From positions 5,542,212 to 5,606,211 of the forward strand of contig NC_031478.1 of the NCBI RefSeq assembly GCF_000006565.2: a stretch of DNA of 64,000 nucleotides, in the 5' to 3' direction. This document shows positions 10,301 to 22,738 of this stretch, piece after piece; positions within the stretch are counted from its first letter, which is position 1, and each line of letters opens with the position of its first letter. The notes beneath the pieces were generated by a model that was not told the DNA's origin, made no database searches, and saw only the letters and a program-made list of their open reading frames with translations. Both the position numbers and the translations under genes were made by a program. This DNA is from Toxoplasma gondii ME49 (Eukaryota; Apicomplexa; Conoidasida; Eucoccidiorida; Sarcocystidae).

Positions 10301-13300
10301 GCTGCCGGACAGCAACTCCGGCAACTCCAGCTCCCGGAACAGGAAATGTTTCGGTATGACCGTAAACTCATCTATGTCTGCAGCATTGTACTCATTCTCT
10401 GGCTCGGCTTGGTCGCAGTGCATGCGCACTACACCGAAAGTCTCTTGCTATCTTTCCGCTTCGCCGTTGACTCTCTCCTGAAACTCTTGCCTTTGTGGCT
10501 GCCTGCTCTGTGCGGGCTTTTCGCCACCCTGGCGGCGCGCCGGCTTCGTGTTTGCAGCGCCAAGGAAATTGATGGATTCCGACGCAGAGTTGAACAGGCG
10601 ACCGGAAGAAATTGTTTGAGGGTTTTTCTCTCCGCTGCTAGTCAAGCACGGATGCTCGCCTCCCTCCCCAGCGAACAGCCTGTAGACACCAGGGAGCCCC
10701 AAGGTATGTCGCCTGTTTCGCCAAAGTCCCGCAGTGGCTTATCCTCGCCCCTTGATCCCGCTGATAGGTCATCCACAGTCGTGGATTCGAGGCCGTTTAC
10801 TGTTGTTTGTCCGGCGCCTGGGCGGCTTCCTATAGCGGCCAAAGTACGAATCGTCTGCTTTGACAAGACCGGGACGCTAACGCGAGAAGAGTTCTCCTTT
10901 GTTGGGTGTCAGCCGGTCGAAGCCGCCTCCATGCTGTCCTTTGTGAGTTACGAGCCGGATGGTCCGGCCATGCAGATGCGACCTCGAGGTGCAGGTGCGC
11001 CTTTGCCTAACGTCAAAAACTCCCCCCAAACATTCCAAGCTGCCGGCGGTGACCGGCAGGTTCCGCCACGTCTATTCGAAGGCCTCGTCTGTTGTCACGG
11101 TTTGACATTAGATAACGCACAAATGGTGGGGACGCTTCTGGAGCAGCAGATGTTCGAGTCGACAGGATGGAAGATGAAATGGACGGTGTTTCCTCAACAG
11201 CGCGCAGATGGTCCGACAGAGATCGCTGGTCTGACAAGACTCGCATTCTCCCCGGCAAACGCTAAGGGGTACTACAGCGATGAGGACGGAGACAGAACAG
11301 GAGGGTTTGTTCTTCTGCAGAGACTTGTGTTTGATCCCGTGCGCCAAGTAATGAGTGTTGTCGTTGCAAAGGTGAAAGACGAGCGACGAGGGGACCAGAA
11401 CGAGGGAGAAGTTTTTGTTTTCTGCAAGGGAAGCTACGAAGCCATCGCTTCACTCTGTCGCCCCGAAACGGTGCCTGGACAGTTCCTTCATCGGGCCGGC
11501 ACGTACGCGAAAGAAGGCGTGTACGTGCTTGCGGCAGCGAGCAAGTCTCTAGGCGTAAGGACCGACCTGAATGCTTGGAAGGACTTACCTCGATCGGAAG
11601 TGGAAAGCGACCTTGACCTCGAAGGTCTTCTGCTCTTCCGGAACGAACTCCGACCTGATGCAGCTGACACCATCCATCAGCTCAAGGTCGCGAAAATCAG
11701 GCCCGTCATCCTCACAGGTAATTGGCAAATCGGGTTCATATTGTTGTACTGCTTGGTTTCTTGCCACCCTAGAGGCCCTCAAGATCAATCACGAGATAGT
11801 AGCCTTCACTGTCGCACTCGCCGAAGGATTCTAGGCACTTTCCGCTTTTTTCAAACCTAACGACTGAACGGAAGACTCCAGCAACGACATGTCGCGCTCT
11901 AGTTATGTCCAGAGATATACTGCTAGGCAGGCAGAGAGCCCATCGCCGTGTTGAGGTGCACGGGTTAGTCAATAGGCCAGATACAAGTGTGGCAAGCCGG
12001 TAGACCGAAGCATCGCTGTCCCGCAGCCGATTCCTTCGTAAGATTTAGAAGTTGTGTGGAGATTCCAATGCCAGTGAACCCGATGGTATACGCGAGCACG
12101 TGGACCGCTCGATAAAGTGACCACAGCGTCCGCTTAGCACAGGATAGTATGCCAACTTCGCAGTCTCCTCAGTAATCTGTTTCTTCTATTTGTAGGTCGC
12201 CTGAATTTCGCATCTTTGTTTTGTGTTTGAGCTCACAAGAGACTCTGGATCCACAGTCACTGCCTTGCAAAGGCTGTCGTAAGCGGTTACCTCTTAACGG
12301 CGTTTCACGTGAATCCGGGGACTCTGTGGTCCTTCCCTTGTAGTGGAGTCAGCGGGGTTCGCATCTGCTCTTCGTTTTCTTTCATCGGCTCTACAGTATA
12401 TACAGTCCTGACTCCTTCTGTCCATTTTTCCCCTGCTGTTCCTTCAGGCGACTCTCCTTTAACTGCGGTTGCGGTCGCACGGCGAGCCGGTATGGTCGGG
12501 GGCTCAGGAGGTGTCTTCGGCAGCGATACCGGTAGGCTACAGAGGCTGAGCAGAGGTGATACGGTGGATGGCTTGCATCCGATGGTGCTAGGTGACCTTG
12601 TAGACGATGATTTGAGTGGTGAGGACGTCGAAGCGTTTCAGAGTGGCCAGGATCGAGTAGGCGATTCTAGAGCCGGTAAGAGATGCACAGGAGGATCTCA
12701 GGGGTGGCACCCTGCGAAGGAAAGGACAAGTGCCGTGTGTCAAGGCGAGAAATCCAAAGCTGCGGCTGGGTTATGCGAGAGAGTAAAGTGGACGAATGTG
12801 GACACCGGAGAAGAAATTGACCGGTGGACGGTCTTCTTCACTAAGGAATATAAGGAACTTGCGCTGACAGCGCGAGCCGTAGAAGCCCTCACAGAAACAC
12901 CAGATATTTTGATGGCAGGAGATTTGAGTGGGGAGGATTTCGCTGTCGGCGACGAAGGCGACAGCGATCAGCTGGAGGAGGAGAGTGAAGGACTTCTTTG
13001 GTCTCAAGGGCACAGTGGCGTCCCGCCTGGATCTGAAAGCACACCCAGCAACACAGGCGGATCCTCTGGTAGCCAGTCCCCTTCTTCCGCGTCACTTGGA
13101 CAAACCGAGTGCTGGTCTCCAAATTCGAAGAGGTATGGAGGGCCTGTAGAAGATCCCAGCTCCCTCTTCAGGGTTCGGCAACGGAGACCAACGATGTTTG
13201 ACCGAATTCTCTTTCGCGTCCGTGTCTTCGCACGGATGTCACCCCATGGTAAGGCCCTTATCATCGAGCGGTACCAAGAGAGAGGCCTGATTGTGTCTAT

Positions 13301-15509
13301 GGTCGGAGATGGGACAAATGACTGTTTTGCCATACGTCAAGCTCAAGTAGGCATCGCTTTCGGGCCGGGAAGCCTGTGCCAGTCCATTGCTCCTTTTGCA
13401 ATTCTGACAAACCAAAGGGAAGAGCCGACGCACTCTGCCTCTTCATCGGACTCCTCTGCATCCGCAGGTCAATCAAAGGCTAGTCTAGTGGTGCACCACT
13501 GTCCTCGGGCAAACCGGTTTGATTCGTGTGGCCTGCTGGGCGTCATCACGCTCATGCGTGAGGGCCGGGCAACTCTCGTCACATCGTTTGCCGTCTACAA
13601 GCTACAGATTTTGTACGGCCTGTTATCCGCAGTTTCTTACTTAATGCTGACAGTTGGTGCATACGGCACCCCAAATGCGTTTTCACTCTTCTTCTCTTCT
13701 GTAGCAATGCTCCTTGGTCTATCTTTATCAATGCTCTGGTCCGTTCCCTCCGTCACGCCGCTAACAAAGCGCAGTCCGACAAGTAATCCACTAGGTGTCA
13801 GGACAGTGGCCGAAGTGATGTCGATTCTTATTGTGGACCTGTTGGCACTATTTCTGCTTTTTGGGCTCCTCTATGGCCCAGCCGGACGGCCCCTGCCATG
13901 TGCATGGGTCCAGAGAGAAGTACGACACGAGCTGCTGCAACGGCAACAGATCGAAAATCTGCTTGATCTTCATTCATTCAACGAACCACACATTGCCCAG
14001 ATGGAAGACGCTGTGACCCACGCCAAGAAGAAGCTCGTAGAGTACAATCCAGATAAGGAGGCAGATGGCGGCCACACAAAGCAAAGGACGGCGGTTCATG
14101 ACAAGGCGATTGCGGAAGTGCAGCGATGGAGGGTAGAAGTGACACCATCACTATCATTCCCTACTCACGAAGCCAATCGAGTGACAGACCTGGTGGGGAA
14201 TGTTTCTGATAAAACTATTTCATCGCAGCAGCAGACGCTGAATGGAAACCACTCTACAGCCATGCTGAAAAATTTGGAAGAAACAACGAAGGGTCACAAC
14301 GGAGCCACTGCATTTTTAGAGGTTAACCAGCAGGTGGCGACGCGATTCCGCACCGAAGTCAATGCCGTGCCTTTCCGCGAAAAAAGCATCCGAAAACAGT
14401 CGGTCTTTTCTTCAGGTTTAGTGGAGGACGTGGAATTGAGAAATATGATACCGGCAGCGAAACGGAATCGTGCCGTGTCTCATAACGGCAATGCACATGA
14501 GGATGGGGAGGTCCGACATTTCTCGATTCCAGAATCGAGCGCACAGTCGTGGATAGAAAAAACACGAGGTACCGCGCCGCCGCCACATCCTGACGTTGAC
14601 ACTCTCATGGGACACAACCTTCGTCCAGGAGCAGCAGAACACAACCTGCCATGCAGCCGCGATGGGAGAACTGAGGCTTCTGTCATATTCTTATGGTTAG
14701 GAGCCTGCCTTCTCAATGCCGCGCTTATATTTAGTAGCGGACGGACATCGGGAAAAGCATTTTGGAGTAATCCGGTCCTGATGCCTCTTAGCTTTATCTT
14801 CGCGGTTTTCTTTGTGTTTCTAGTCACCGCGCCAAAGAACCGCGTGTCTTGTGTCTTCATGGTCAACTGCCCCGCTAACGAAATACGCATGCAGCAGCAA
14901 AGACGGAATGCCATCGGGGTTGCAAAGCAGCTGGTTACGGACGAGGAAGCGAAAGACATGTACAGGCTTCTGGCGCGGAACGCTGAAATGGATGTGGTAA
15001 AAGTGCGTGCTATTCTGAGCGTTGATATGGCTGCACCTAACGAACGTCTACCAACCTTGCCTTCGACATCTCTGCCAGCACACTCAAATCTAGGCGGGGC
15101 TTCGGAAACGTCTAAGTCGGGCCAGCTGGAAACAGCAGGTGATCTAGCGAAGTCGTTCAGAGCGCGCATGGCGCGGCGGGCGCAGATTGGCATTCATGGG
15201 TCACGCAAGCCAATGATTCCTGGCCAGTTTAACGGCGCTACCGAAGAACGCAACGAAGGCGTCAACAACGTACAAGTTGATGAGGTGCAACCAAAGCAAG
15301 GAGACCGCGGCAGGGTAAAAGGTAATAATGGATCGGTGATATCCGCGTGGTATGGGCAAGTGCTGCTCTACGTCCTCTGTTCGATGTCAGTCTTGAATGG
15401 CATGATTCACATGTACGTGATTGGGGATCAGATGGGTCGAGACACTATCGCCAACTGGTGGCGGAAGGCCCATCCCTCCCGATACAAAGGCGAGGTCATT
15501 GCTGTGTAG
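7358..15509 (+). CDS. P5B-type (ATP13A-like) P-type ATPase, two exons
   Basis: Exons 7358-11717 and 12448-15509 predict 2,473 residues. P5B ATPases are endolysosomal membrane pumps; characterised animal members export polyamines. The catalytic CFDKTGTLT has its Asp at residue 1169. The N domain holds KGSYEAIASLC (from 1357) followed by RPETVP, a P5-specific pattern. The hinge TGD (1453-1455) is rebuilt by splicing into TGDSPLTAVAVAR. GDGTND begins at 1740, and the P5B-like string REGRATLVTSF precedes the C-terminal membrane segments. Hydrophobic segments lie near residues 30-48, 215-240, 320-344, 424-446, 702-740, 1003-1025 and 1039-1063, with about five more at the C-terminus. Two oddities stand out. 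The actuator TGES position reads RGDG (843-846), and the M4 PPALP motif reads PLWLP. Long charged insertions make it about twice the usual length. Transported substrate cannot be read from sequence. Confidence 0.9.
11718..12447 (+). other. Intron of the P5B ATPase gene
   Basis: The donor GTAATT follows CTCACAG, and the acceptor CCTTCAG is preceded by a pyrimidine tract. Joining in phase 1 restores TGDSPLTAVAVAR, the conserved motif after the P-domain hinge. This strongly supports both sites. Confidence 0.9.
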
Positions 15510-17013
15510 AATCAGGATGACGAGCAATGTATATACGCAACTTCATGAGCCGCGCATGTCACGTCACAAGCCCTCTCCAGTCTTATCCTTATTTTATTAG
15601 AGCCAAAGAGTTGAGAACAGTAGTTCGTTGCCAGTCACTACGTGGTCTAATCGTCCACAACTTTTGAATAATGTTATGGCCAGAAACTCTAATCAGTTAA
15701 ATGGATCATGGCTACACCTACCACCACAAGCGCTGTGTCGTCGGGAACGCTTGCTTCTCTGGTCAGCTGATCGGTCAATGCGTTCGACGAGAAAGCCCCG
15801 CCCTGTTCTCATTTCCATCATATGTATCGCTGTCTAGGCTATCGAATGCTTTCCGCGCGAACACCGAATATTTCTCTTGTGAAACGAGTTGCTTGGATGC
15901 TCGAGTGGTATGGCACCCATCACAGGCTGCGGGGAAACAACGAGCGGTCTCGACTATCCTTGTACTCTGCAAGAATCAACTTGGAACCGTAGTTAGCCCC
16001 AAAGCTAACATTTCCACAACAACTTTAGCATGAGAAACGATCGGAAAAAGCATGCATACACCGCATCTGAAAGGCGGTACATAGTGTGAAAGACTAAGAC
16101 ATCCAAACGAAAGTGGGCCAGACCGCTGTGATTGGCGTAAGCCGCAGATGATAAAAGAGTATGACAACCAGCCTCCGGGTCTTTATAGTCAATAAATAGC
16201 CATCGTTATCCCCTCATTAAGGAGACAAGACTCTAATGTTGTGAGCACCGGTGTGCAGTATTGTAGCCACAAATCCGCTACCGCCTGCTCGATTAAAAAC
16301 GGGGCACCTTTTGAACTTTGGGTCAGAACATCCTGTCCCCACAAGTGAGGACGCGGCAAAACTCGGTCAGGCTGAAAGCATCTGAATTAGCATGAGCGTG
16401 TGAACATAGAGACGCCTCAGCCAGAAATACGGAGGAGAATTGTGGTCCGACGAATGAAAACACAACAGCCTGGAAAAGAAAATAAAGCAGAAAACACGAC
16501 GGAATGGGAGCCAGCTAGTCATCGAAGCATAAACACGAGATATGAAATGAGCTAGCTTCCCTTTCCTATCATCCAGAGGCGTCAAGAAGCCATATTGAAG
16601 CAGTCAAGACGCCACCGCGTATGGCTGCCACCGCCCACACTGGTGCCTACACAGTGGTTCTACCCTTCATGAGTGCACGACGGCGTTCTCAAACCCCTGT
16701 ACTTTAATGCGAAAGAGCGGCATCAAGCACGTTAGTAACGCGATAAACGTGAAACCCGCACATCGCGAACTTTCGTAGCAACCAAGCCATTTCAAGAAGC
16801 ATACACCCTGAAATAGGTATATTGGTTGAGCTCCGTCTTCGCCAGCATGAGAAAAAAATTAGAGAATGACGCTCGCTGTGGAAGGTTGCCCATCTTATCT
16901 CCAGCAAACTTGTTTCGGCGCGAAGAAGTGTTGCTCGACAAGCATTACGAAGTATGAAGATGGGTAGTTAATGGAGAGGAACCTTGCCCATGGAGGTACC
17001 AAAATGTACATTC
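15510..17013. other. Intergenic, convergent 3' region
   Basis: This separates the plus-strand ATPase from the first minus-strand membrane-protein gene, so it should contain two 3' UTRs. Only short overlapping open frames are present and I see no supported gene or repeat. Confidence 0.5.
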
Positions 17014-17553
17014 TTATTTGGGTAGGTGAAGTTCAGAAAGCAGAGAAGTCTTTCGCGGTTCCCAGTCACTGTATGCTGGTGGTGGGCTTTCAGCACGTTC
17101 TTGTACCTGCTCGCCTGCCACAGCAGGGGCAACGTCCCCCTGATTCAGAATGGTCAACGGTGCTACCATTCCCTCTTCCCCCCCTGGTCGTGCTCTACGT
17201 GACATAAGGACCAAAGCCGCTACCAACAGCAGCCCTGGTATTGTATCGCGCATCAATGCAGAGGTTCGGTGGCGTTCTGACGGCCACCTGAAGGTCGTGT
17301 CCATATCAGACAGGTGGTATCTCAAGCTGCCGTATGAACCGGGCGCCAAAACGTCCTCCTCTACGCTTGTTTCGTCCTCGTCCTGTTCAGTGACGTCGGC
17401 AGGCAAGGCAGAATGAACAGATGCGTTCCTGCCCGGCGGCTCTGTGCTGGTTATACTCAATTGATGCGAAGGAATACAGTCCCCGAAAAGGAGCACATTT
17501 ATAGCAGGCAGGGCGACCCAAGCCAGCAAATACGTGGCGCGTTTCCGTGCCAT
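17014..17553 (-). CDS. Predicted secreted single-pass membrane protein, paralogue A
   Basis: This single-exon gene of 179 codons starts at an ATG at 17553 in context CAACATGG. A hydrophobic N-terminus (about residues 7-24) looks like a signal peptide. It is followed by a Ser/Thr and acidic ectodomain with one NAS glycosylation sequon (43-45). A short membrane segment starts at TIPGLLLVAALVLM (104-117), followed by the stop-transfer string SRRARPG. The tail carries PPPAY (157-161), a PPxY-type motif. The membrane region resembles that of the gene at 20109-20753 (D-x-IPG-x-L-x-VA), and its flank resembles that of the gene at 22739-23293 (MSR-x-ARP). This suggests a small tandem family. The layout is typical of secreted or dense-granule-type coccidian proteins, but I recognise no named family and function is unknown. 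Confidence 0.65.
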   Translation of the reverse strand: MARKRATYLLAWVALPAINVLLFGDCIPSHQLSITSTEPPGRNASVHSALPADVTEQDEDETSVEEDVLAPGSYGSLRYHLSDMDTTFRWPSERHRTSALMRDTIPGLLLVAALVLMSRRARPGGEEGMVAPLTILNQGDVAPAVAGEQVQERAESPPPAYSDWEPRKTSLLSELHLPK

Positions 17554-20108
17554 GTTGATTGTACTTTGTGTTACCCGAAAGCCAGGGTGCCTCGATTCGA
17601 AAAATCACAAACCCGTTCTTCTGGCATCGCACCCCAAAATCCACGCGTGGATTGCAGAAAACCCAACACTGTCGATATTGATTAAAAAACGGAAAGAACA
17701 CGTAGTACAAGCATTTCATTTACTACTCAAGGGTGCTGCGTCTCTATTGTGATTCAGGAGACGGGTGAGTTCAGGTCGTAAACAGTTGGCATGCAAGGAG
17801 AGTAGTTGTAGCCTTCCGTGTGAACGCAGAGACGCATTAATCCTATTTCTGCAAGCTGTCTGTGTGGCCATGCATTTTCTTCACCCCACTGTCGCCATGC
17901 ATTTTCTGTCGATTTAGAGGTGGATAGTTTGTGGTCATCTGATGGAATGCTGGAGCTTTTCTCGGATAAACAAGCGTTACGCCTGCAAACTGAGTAGCAA
18001 CCATCTGCAATCATGCCATCTGGATTCTCTCAATACAGAAGAGTGGGGATGACGCCGCCACTGAATGAAGCGACGACCCTGCATTGTGACGGTCGCCACT
18101 TCATGCACAGTTCAGGTTCATGGGGGCGTTCAACGAGGCAACTATCGGTATCGTATGGCACGTGGCAAGCCCCGAAATACCTTCATGTACATCATAAAAT
18201 ATGGCGACCGCCACTATACCCTTTGGAGTCAGCAGGGCTTATAAAAAGACCCGCAAATTCCATAGAATTCAGCCACACACGGAAGCAAGGGGAACCAAGC
18301 ATAGCTTCCGCACATTGGACATCTGTGTGGCCGGGCGGCCAAGATTTCAATTAAGAATTGTATTCTGTTTTCCTTGATTTCTAAGCGTACCCCGGTGTTG
18401 GCAAAGTCTGTATAAAACGGCGACCTGTTGGCGGAGTTCACATCTGGAAGTCACAGGCAGCTCCGTAAAGGACCCGTTAAAGGCTGCACCGGTGAGCAAC
18501 CATCGGTACAGAACGTCGTATGCATGCTGGAGTGCATCTTTTGCGCACACTGTGTCAGACGGGTGAGCAAGTCAGTCCTCACGTGTCCTACCACTAGAGG
18601 AAGACGCGGTTCATGTGCGTTGCCGTGTGTAGAATTTTGACAGGTTAGTGTACAGATGATGGCTTTAAAGATGCAGAGCGAACATTTCCCGAGTGGGCCG
18701 GGTTCACGTCCGCGTGTGCCGTCTAGGGTGTATTTCAAGATCCGTCGGAGCTAAACACGATTTCACCGCTTGCTGCGCTTCACTCACTACGCGAGTTATA
18801 TGCAAGATTCTAGCATGTGTCACAACTGCCGCGGAGTCCTCGTTTTTCAGTAGAATGGCAGGGTATGATAACATACACCAATCAGCACATCTAGATTCCT
18901 GTCTGCCCACGAAACAGCCAATCACGAAGTGACGACGCAGACAACGATGCTTTTTTAACGTGTTTCCACGTAGATTCAGTTATTGGAAGGTTTACTAAAG
19001 TCAACGGATTTTCCGTGAGAACAACGTGAAAAGTGTTGTTCGAAGACAGAACGTTTGTACGCCCTAATTCGACAGGCCCACACCAAACCGTGCAGTGTCC
19101 CGAATGCGTCCGGCCATGCTAGGCATTCTCACGATGAATATCTAATCCGATCTGCTGGTCGTGGGCACTTCAAACGGACCACTGCGTTACTAAGATCGTC
19201 AGCCGGAGTTCTCGAGCTCATAACTGCCGAAGAACACGGCAATTTTGAAAAATCTTGTGAGATAGCATAACTTACGAGGAGCAGTGACAGTAACGCAGTC
19301 AGGCCACACAATAGGCTCAAGCACATGCCGTTCAGACTCTGAGCTGATGTTGCGTCCACTTATCTCGTGACCGTGTCACCTGTTTGAATGCCAACAGCCT
19401 CATGTGTTTTCCGGCGCCCGCAATGGATGCGCTGTCACTGAAACGCTGTCAACGTAAGCGTCTGAGGGTCAGTTGCCGTCGAAGCACCATCACTGGACAA
19501 GATCCCCGATGCTGAATGCCCCCACCGCTAAACTAAAAGGTTTCTGCACAAATGCCTCTTGAAATGAGTCCACCATGCACTCGAAGCTGTAGTGGAATCG
19601 CCACAGAATACAAAATACACAACAAACAGAGCCAGAAGAGCGTTTGTCAATTCAACATGCACAGGAAGTCCGCACATGCGTATGAAAAGGTATAAACCGT
19701 ACCAAAGTTCCTGAATCTCTCGAAGTCAATCGCTTAGCATTTGAGACACGATATGACGGCGATTCAATATAACATTATCATGTATGCTGGAGACGAAGGC
19801 GACATGATCGAAGGTGTTCACATGTTCAGACAGGAGGCAATAGCACAAACAGGAAACCACTCATCAGTGAATTCGTTCAGCTGCTTCGATGAGCCGAACG
19901 CAAGTGTCGTTAAGAAATCCCTACGCTGGGAAGGAGAAACGAAAAGCTCGTTGTCGACACCCTTCGTTAGTCCCCCTCCCATTGGGCGTCTCTCCACGAC
20001 CGCGTCGTAACGCAGCGAACACAACGCCGCCTTGATTCACCTCCTGAGGAACGAGTTGGTTTCTTGGATTAGCATAAACCGTTCGCAAAAGAAGGCGTAT
20101 CGCCTAAT
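17554..20108. other. Spacer between paralogues A and B
   Basis: The spacer is 2.5 kb and should contain the promoter of paralogue A and the 3' UTR of paralogue B, both on the minus strand. Open frames such as 18013-18354 (plus) are short and lack recognisable features. I see no gene. Confidence 0.45.
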
Positions 20109-20753
20109 TCAGTTAGGATTGGTTGCCACGCTTGTCCACGGCTCATACGGAGGTGCCAGCTGCTGACCTGGCCTCAATGCTGGCACGAAGTCTGGCAGTT
20201 GTGGTGGCGTCATATGCCGCTGCCACAGAATTAAGGCCAAAACGGCCACTGCTAAACCCCCAGGGATCATATCGGAAAATAGAATCTTTACTCTATTACC
20301 GGCTTTCTTTGTATGCGGGTAACGACGAGTGTCAACTGCGTCCAGGGGAAGGCGATAGTGCTTCGCCAGGCGTTTGTCAACAGGCACAGAAACCGATTCA
20401 TCCTCGTCGTCATCAAGTTCTTCTTCCTTCGAATCTGCATGTACTGGCTCCAGCACCCTGCCGTCAAGTGAATCGGAAGTACGTCTGTGTGCACCAAGTT
20501 TGTCTTCCTCGTGTCCTGGAGTGTCGTGCGGTGAATCACCCAACAGCATGGCACTGGACGCGGGAGGGAAACCTAGGTTCCTGAGAGATGCTCGTGTCTC
20601 TGTCTGCTGGAAAGGAGCTGCAACTCCGACCTGGAAAATTAGTGAAACGACACAGCCTGTAAAAAACGTAACTTTATGTAAAAAAGGACGAAGTCTCTGG
20701 GGTAACTGTTGCCGCCGCACAGGTGGCCACAGGAAGGAAGATGCGGCAGCCAT
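20109..20753 (-). CDS. Predicted secreted single-pass membrane protein, paralogue B
   Basis: I place the start at the first in-frame ATG, 20753, which gives 214 residues; the frame is open slightly further upstream but without an ATG. A basic N-terminus precedes a hydrophobic stretch (about 28-46) that could be a signal peptide or signal anchor. The ectodomain contains a long acidic run (about 110-120). The membrane segment DMIPGGLAVAVLALIL (161-176) matches paralogue A in its IPG-x-L-x-VA core and is followed by WQRH. The proline-rich tail contains APPYEPW (200-206), comparable to the PPPAY of paralogue A. It is transcribed in the same direction as its two neighbours. The combination of conserved core and tail motif makes chance unlikely. 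Function is unknown. Confidence 0.65.
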   Translation of the reverse strand: MAAASSFLWPPVRRQQLPQRLRPFLHKVTFFTGCVVSLIFQVGVAAPFQQTETRASLRNLGFPPASSAMLLGDSPHDTPGHEEDKLGAHRRTSDSLDGRVLEPVHADSKEEELDDDEDESVSVPVDKRLAKHYRLPLDAVDTRRYPHTKKAGNRVKILFSDMIPGGLAVAVLALILWQRHMTPPQLPDFVPALRPGQQLAPPYEPWTSVATNPN

Positions 20754-22738
20754 CGCCTCCCATGTAGTCGTCAATATTCTAGTAAACTACAGCATCCAGA
20801 GACAAGGGGGAAATCTGATGGTGCATTTCTTATGGTTGCTAACCCACAATTCGAAACGACAGAAGCGCTCGAATTCCACAGAACGGGTCCACGTTCCTGC
20901 TAATTGATACCGCGTCTCAAATGCCCACGCAAAGGCGCCACAGCGACACCGCAACGATAGCGGTAAAAAATACTTTGCAAAGTGCCAGTGTGGCGTCGAG
21001 ACGTCGTTTGGGCAGGCAGCGTCTATAAAAGAGCCGTCAGTACAGTCAAAACATCCCAGGCCGGGCAATTGTTGAGGATGCCCAGATACATACGTTGCAG
21101 CGCCAGTGGTTTGTCTCCTCTGGAAAGCGGATATCCCGTAGTTCCATCAGTGACACTTCAATTGGACAACAAAGTGGTTTTATGTTCGTTAAAACGGTGG
21201 TCACTTTCCTCAGTTTTATTAACGCGAGAGGTTTCATGCCTTACGCCCGTTTTACCGGATGGGTATTCATGTAAAGACCTTCGGGCATATTTAAGCTGCG
21301 AATCCCACTGGAATACATCGCAGCGCTACTTAGGTTTTGTTTTCACAGAGAAAATACACCGCAAGAGATGCAGGTCGCAATGCTTACACAACGCTTCATG
21401 TCGCGGAGTCAATCCTATCGCCAGGAACTGCGATTATGACCGGCTCATGCAAACGAGCTGTACGCGGTACCGACCTCTTGTTACTGAAGGGGATGATAGG
21501 GCTTCAGGCCTAAAGTGCGCTGGCGTTCTTAGTGTGAGTCTGTGGAGAAGGGTAGCACAGCTTTTTTCTCGAAAGGATGTCGCAACACCCTCCACCACTG
21601 TGCATTTCGTACGAGTCGCCAGTGGCTGTCTACAACGCTGCACCGGCTTAGCAACACGTCAAGATGAAACAGACGTGGCTTGGCAACAACAAATAGTGAA
21701 GGAGACTTGGCTTGGCAACATATCACGGTAGAGGCTTCTGGTATCTTTAATCCCCCCGTAATTATGTCCCCAAGAGCAAGCACGGATATACTTGAAGCTT
21801 TCCACTGATTCCGGACCACAAAGACACCTAGTCACAGGTAACTGCTCACCAGGTGTGCGGAAGTAGGAGCCTTGCCTCAGCAGCTATGAGGCTTCACAAG
21901 TGTAATGTGCTAGTGGAAAACCTAGAATGCACTCGTGCCGGCTCAAAAAGATGAAGGCAGCATTACAGACTCTGAAATCGCGACGTGCTCCCTAATTGCA
22001 TTCTAGGAGCTACAAGCATTGTGAGCGAGCAACTGCACGCGCGAATTTCCGTAGAAGTATGTGAATGGTGAAGCAATACCATCGAGGTGCAAATATGTGA
22101 TTGACTGATGGGGCGTTAAATGATGTCCAGGAAACTAACAGCAGCACGCCACAACCGACCGTCAATCCCGTATGCAGGCATGCACCGTTATTATCGCATA
22201 TTGCATTGCCCATGGTAGCAGAGCCAGCCAGATTGAACGAAGTGAATCAACGCAAAATTCGCCCTACGCAATGCACGCCGCAACCGAAGCACATAGGCGC
22301 TGCAGCACGTACCGATGTAAACATTCCAGCGTCACGCCCAACCAATCTTCATAGCACAAAACTACCTCTGGACCAAAGAAGATGGCAACTGTGTAGGAGT
22401 CTGCCACTGACCTGCAGTGGTAACACCCCCTGTTCGGACTGTCACCAGAACAGGTGATGACTACCCGACAAAATCAACGAATCCGGCCGACAAAATCGCT
22501 TCTCAAAAGAGCTTATTTTCTCGAACACTGTCGAGTGATAAATACATCACGGGTCCCTATGCCTTCTTCTTCGGGGCCTGTGTATGATTGGCATGGGCAA
22601 ATTTCCTCCCGCACATCGAATCCCGTGAGCTCGCCTGTGTGCATCAATTAAGTGAGCAGACTCGAAGCATTTAGTTCAAGCCGCCCACATCCGGTCACAC
22701 AGTTGGGTGTCGCTTCCAAGTGTATAGCCCTCTCACCG
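20754..22738. other. Spacer between paralogues B and C
   Basis: The spacer is about 2.0 kb. A plus-strand open frame at 20982-21731 has no ATG-linked features or motifs and overlaps the probable promoter of paralogue B, so I treat it as chance. Nothing else is recognisable. Confidence 0.4.

Noticed and set aside
11718..11860. ATPase ending at the stop at 11860
   Set aside because: This would truncate the enzyme inside the TGD hinge and leave the matching GDGxND half without a gene.
12309..12447. Extending the second ATPase exon upstream to an ORF start at 12309
   Set aside because: The acceptor CCTTCAG at 12447 rebuilds the conserved TGD motif, so the upstream open sequence is intron.
20982..21731. 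A 249-codon plus-strand frame
   Set aside because: It has no motif or signal and lies in the presumed promoter of a minus-strand gene.
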